Assembly: GCF_019393635.1 (NCBI RefSeq)
Contig: NC_057861.1
Location: forward strand, 303,139,468-303,203,467
Direction of reading: 5' to 3'
Length of the DNA: 64,000 nucleotides
From: Dromiciops gliroides
Lineage: Eukaryota; Chordata; Mammalia; Microbiotheria; Microbiotheriidae
The notes under the pieces are model-generated. The model saw only the letters and a list, made by a program, of their open reading frames with translations. It had not been told where the DNA came from and made no database searches. Both the position numbers and the translations under genes were made by a program. Shown piece by piece: positions 61,565-64,000 of the stretch (within the stretch, counting starts at the first letter, position 1; every line of letters starts with the position of its first letter).

Positions 61565-62330
61565 GCCTTGCTTAATCATCCTCATTCACCCAAATCTTCT
61601 CTTTTCAAAGATAAAGCTAACAAGTTCCTTCAACCATCCCGAGAGGGCTTTGCTTGGCTGCCCTGTCCATCCACTGACTCTGGTGCAATCCACTAAGACT
61701 CCTAGATCTTTTTCATGTGCCCTCATTCATTCCTTGTACATGTGTAATTGATTTGTTTGAAGTACACTAGAAGACATGATGTTTGTCCATATTAGTTTTG
61801 CTTCATTAGATTTTCTCATCATTCTAGCTTCTGGTTATCTTTATCCTAGTTATGTTATTCTGAAGTAATGTCTCTACAGGGAGATGCAGAGAAAGTGAGA
61901 GATGGAAAGGAGAAAGAACAAGGGGTGAAAAGATCTGCTTTGTCTTTATAATCCACCAACATCTTCCCATCTACTTCAAGCACTAGGGGCATCTCCCATA
62001 TTTAATCTTTTTCTTGCCTTCAACATAGCTAAAAATGTCATTCGTGTTTCCCTTATCATTCATTTCCACCTTCCTTTTGCTTTGATTTTTTTAGTGTTCT
62101 TAACATTAGTTTTACAGGATTGTGCCATTCTTTTATATTCATATTTTACTGTCTGCACTTAAATTCACCTTTTGTATATATCCTTTTGAATTCTAAGTTA
62201 TTCAAGTTTAGTTTGAAAGGAATCTCTCTTGAAAAACTCACACTGGCTCTTCATAATCACTGCTTCTCTTTCTAAGTGTTCATAAACTGTATTCTTTCTT
62301 AAACTGACAAAAAAATCAACCTCACTGACC
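61565..62330. other. Flank, mostly unassigned
   Basis: Phrases such as 'CACTAAGACTCCTAGATCTTTTTCA' and 'CATTCATTTCCACCTTCC' suggest decayed antisense CR1/L3, but I cannot set boundaries. Confidence 0.3.
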
Positions 62331-62334
62331 TATC

Positions 62335-62590
62335 ATTGCTGCTGTTCAGTCATTTCACTTGTGTTGGACTTTTCATGACCCCATTTGGGGTTTTCTTGGC
62401 AAAGATACTGGAGTGGTTTGTCATTTTCTTCTCCAGTTCATTTTACAGATGAGGAAACTAAAGCAAACAGGGTTAAGTGAGTTGTTCAGGGTTACACAGC
62501 TAGTAAGTGTCTGAGATCAGATTTGAACTCAGAAAGATGAGTCTTCCTGACTCTGGATCCAGTGCTCTATGAACTATGCTATGTAGCAGA
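62335..62590 (-). mobile_element. MAR1-type SINE, full length
   Basis: Antisense: 'CTGTTCAGTCATTTCACTTGTGTTGGACTTTTCATGACCCCATTTGGGG', 'TTACACAGCTAGTAAGTGTCTGAG'. Confidence 0.85.
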
Positions 62591-62819
62591 CCTTGACCTA
62601 TTTTAGAAGACTCTAAAACTTTCCTTTTTTTTCCTCCAATGGTGCAACATTCACTTAATCCTTCAATGCTTCTCTCACTTACCAAGATGTTTTAGGCATC
62701 ACCAACTATGGCTCAATCATCATAACCTCTAGTTCTTTATCTCTGGGTTACCAGTGATCTGTATCCCCTGTACAGACTGGTATTGGTGATGAGTTCATTA
62801 ATAAGAGAACTAGATGGGA

Positions 62820-62985
62820 TTTCAACTCTATTTTGTTTTTAAAGCTCTTTAAAACTTGGCCCTGTGCTATCTTTCCAGTCTTCTTGTACTTTAGATTCCT
62901 TCACAAACTCTGCTATCCAGTCATACTGGTCTACTTGTACATGACACTCCACTTTGTATCTTCAGGACTTTACATAGTTTTTGCA
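62820..62985 (+). mobile_element. L2 LINE fragment
   Basis: 'AAAGCTCTTTAAAACTTGGCCCTGTGCTATCTTTCCAGTC', 'CTCTGCTATCCAGTCATACTGGTC'. Confidence 0.7.
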
Positions 62986-63210
62986 TAGAGTGTTGGGCCT
63001 GGTGTCAGAAAGACCTGAAGTTCAGATCTGGCCTCAGATCCTAACTGTGTGACCCTGGACAAGTCATTTAAACTGTGCCTCAGTTTTCTCAGCTTAATGG
63101 AGATAACAATAATACCTGTGTTATAAAGATCGAATAAGATGATAATTATAAAGCATTTAGCACAGTGCCTGGCACATAGTAGCTGTTTTAATAAATGCTT
63201 GTTCCTAGTT
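62985..63210 (+). mobile_element. MIR/MIR3 SINE
   Basis: 'GTGTTGGGCCTGGTGTCAGAAAGACC' to 'CACAGTGCCTGGCACATAGTAGCTG...ATAAATGCTTGTTCC'. Confidence 0.78.
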
Positions 63211-63214
63211 GTGA

Positions 63215-63925
63215 TACATGATGGAATGCTACTGTGCTATAAGATATAATGAGCACAATAGATTCAGAAAAACCTGGATAGAGTTTATATGAACTGATGC
63301 AAAGTGAAGTGAGCAGAACCATGTGAACCATGTACACAGTGAAAGCAATAGTGTGTGATGATCAACTATGCTAATTTAGCTATTCTCAGCAATACAATTA
63401 TCCAAAACAATTCCACAGGACTCATGAAGAAAAATGCTATCCACCTCCAAAGAAAAAACTGATGATATCTGAAGCCAGACCGAAGCATACTATTTTTCAC
63501 TTTATTTTTCTTGGTTTTTTTTTTTGTTATTGTTTGTTTTCTTTTGTAACATGGCTAATGTGTAACTGTTTTGCATGACTGCACATGTATAATCCATATC
63601 AAATTGCTTATCTTCTCTAGAAGGGGGAGAAGAGGGAGGAGGGAGAAAATTTAGAACTCAAAATTTTTTTAAATGAAAGTTAAGGGGTCAGCTAGGTGGC
63701 ACAGTGGAAAAAGCACTGGCCCTGGATTCAGGAGGACCTGAGTTCAAATCTGGCCTCAGACACTTGACACTTACTAGCTTTGTGACCCTGGGCAAGTCAC
63801 TTAACCCTCACTGCCCCACAAATAAATAAAGAAAGAAAGAGATAGATAAATGAAGAAGTACATGAATAAATAAATAAATAAAAAATTTACATGTAATTGA
63901 GAAAAACAAAAATAAACATCTGTAC
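63215..63925 (+). mobile_element. L1 3' end split by a WSINE
   Basis: ORF2 tail ('GGAATGCTACTGTGCTATAAGATATAATGAGCAC') and 3' UTR, interrupted at about 63680 and resuming 'TTTACATGTAATTGAG' to its A-rich end. Confidence 0.85.
63686..63845 (+). mobile_element. WSINE1-type SINE
   Basis: Sense SINE, GGTCAGCTAGGTGGCACAG head, near-consensus core, AAATAAATAAAG tail. Confidence 0.94.
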
Positions 63926-64000
63926 AAAAAAAAAGTCTGTTTCATCCCTCCCTTCCCACCTTCTACAGGTCATTCCTCATCTCTCTAGCTACCAGTCCCT

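Noticed and set aside
1..64000. CRISPR arrays, rRNA, integrases or phage genes
   Set aside because: Tandem repeats here are microsatellites with no spacer pattern, and all evidence points to a marsupial chromosome.

Overview
The window is vertebrate nuclear DNA from a marsupial, possibly an Australian one. The main evidence is about 28 copies of a tRNA-derived SINE of the WSINE1/CORE-SINE type (head GCAGCTAGGTGGC, core TAGCTGTGTGACC). Many copies have nearly identical sequence and clean target-site duplications (TSDs). MAR1-type SINEs, MIR, L2, CR1/L3 and a mammalian L1 3' end are also present. There are no prokaryotic features. Most of the window is interspersed repeats in intergenic or intronic DNA, and most open frames are accidents of SINEs or microsatellites.

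One gene is certain: gastrin-releasing peptide (GRP), on the minus strand. Exon 1 (signal peptide and most of the hormone) lies at 55618-55759, exon 2 (HLM, the GKK amidation/cleavage signal and most of the C-terminal propeptide) at 43821-44074, and coding exon 3 at 36746-36799 with a 3' UTR to about 36430. Both introns are GT-AG (about 11.5 kb and 7.0 kb). The joined frame is 149 codons plus stop. A TATA box (55952-55959), a near-CRE (56028-56035) and a CpG island (about 54460-56060) mark the promoter.

Layout: 1-2000 is mostly unique, with a decayed 7SL RNA pseudogene at about 1034-1329. From 2.8 to 6.3 kb an old L2 is broken up by two LTR elements, SINEs and an L1 end. From 8.5 to 12.7 kb lie parts of a CR1/L3 element, ended by an L1 3' end with a 143-codon open stretch of ORF2. 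From 22.9 to 24.2 kb is an antisense L1. At 25.46-26.28 kb an 816-bp CpG-rich segment that looks like the 5' end of a gene is inserted inside an L1 with a 10-bp duplication. From 27 to 36 kb are SINEs, CR1/L3, MIR and unique DNA. GRP occupies 36.4-55.9 kb. Its intron 2 holds a perfect 47-bp inverted repeat, a TC/TA array and a 230-bp polypurine array close to the exon 2 splice donor. From 56 to 64 kb is upstream flank with more nested repeats.

The usual mammalian neighbours of GRP (SEC11C upstream, RAX downstream) were not seen and probably lie outside the window. I found no CRISPR array, rRNA gene, functional tRNA gene or new protein system. The least explained items are the CpG-rich insert, the intron 2 hairpin and the single-acceptor form of GRP exon 3. 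Repeat family names and the human comparisons are from memory, not from a search. Repeat boundaries without a stated TSD are by eye.
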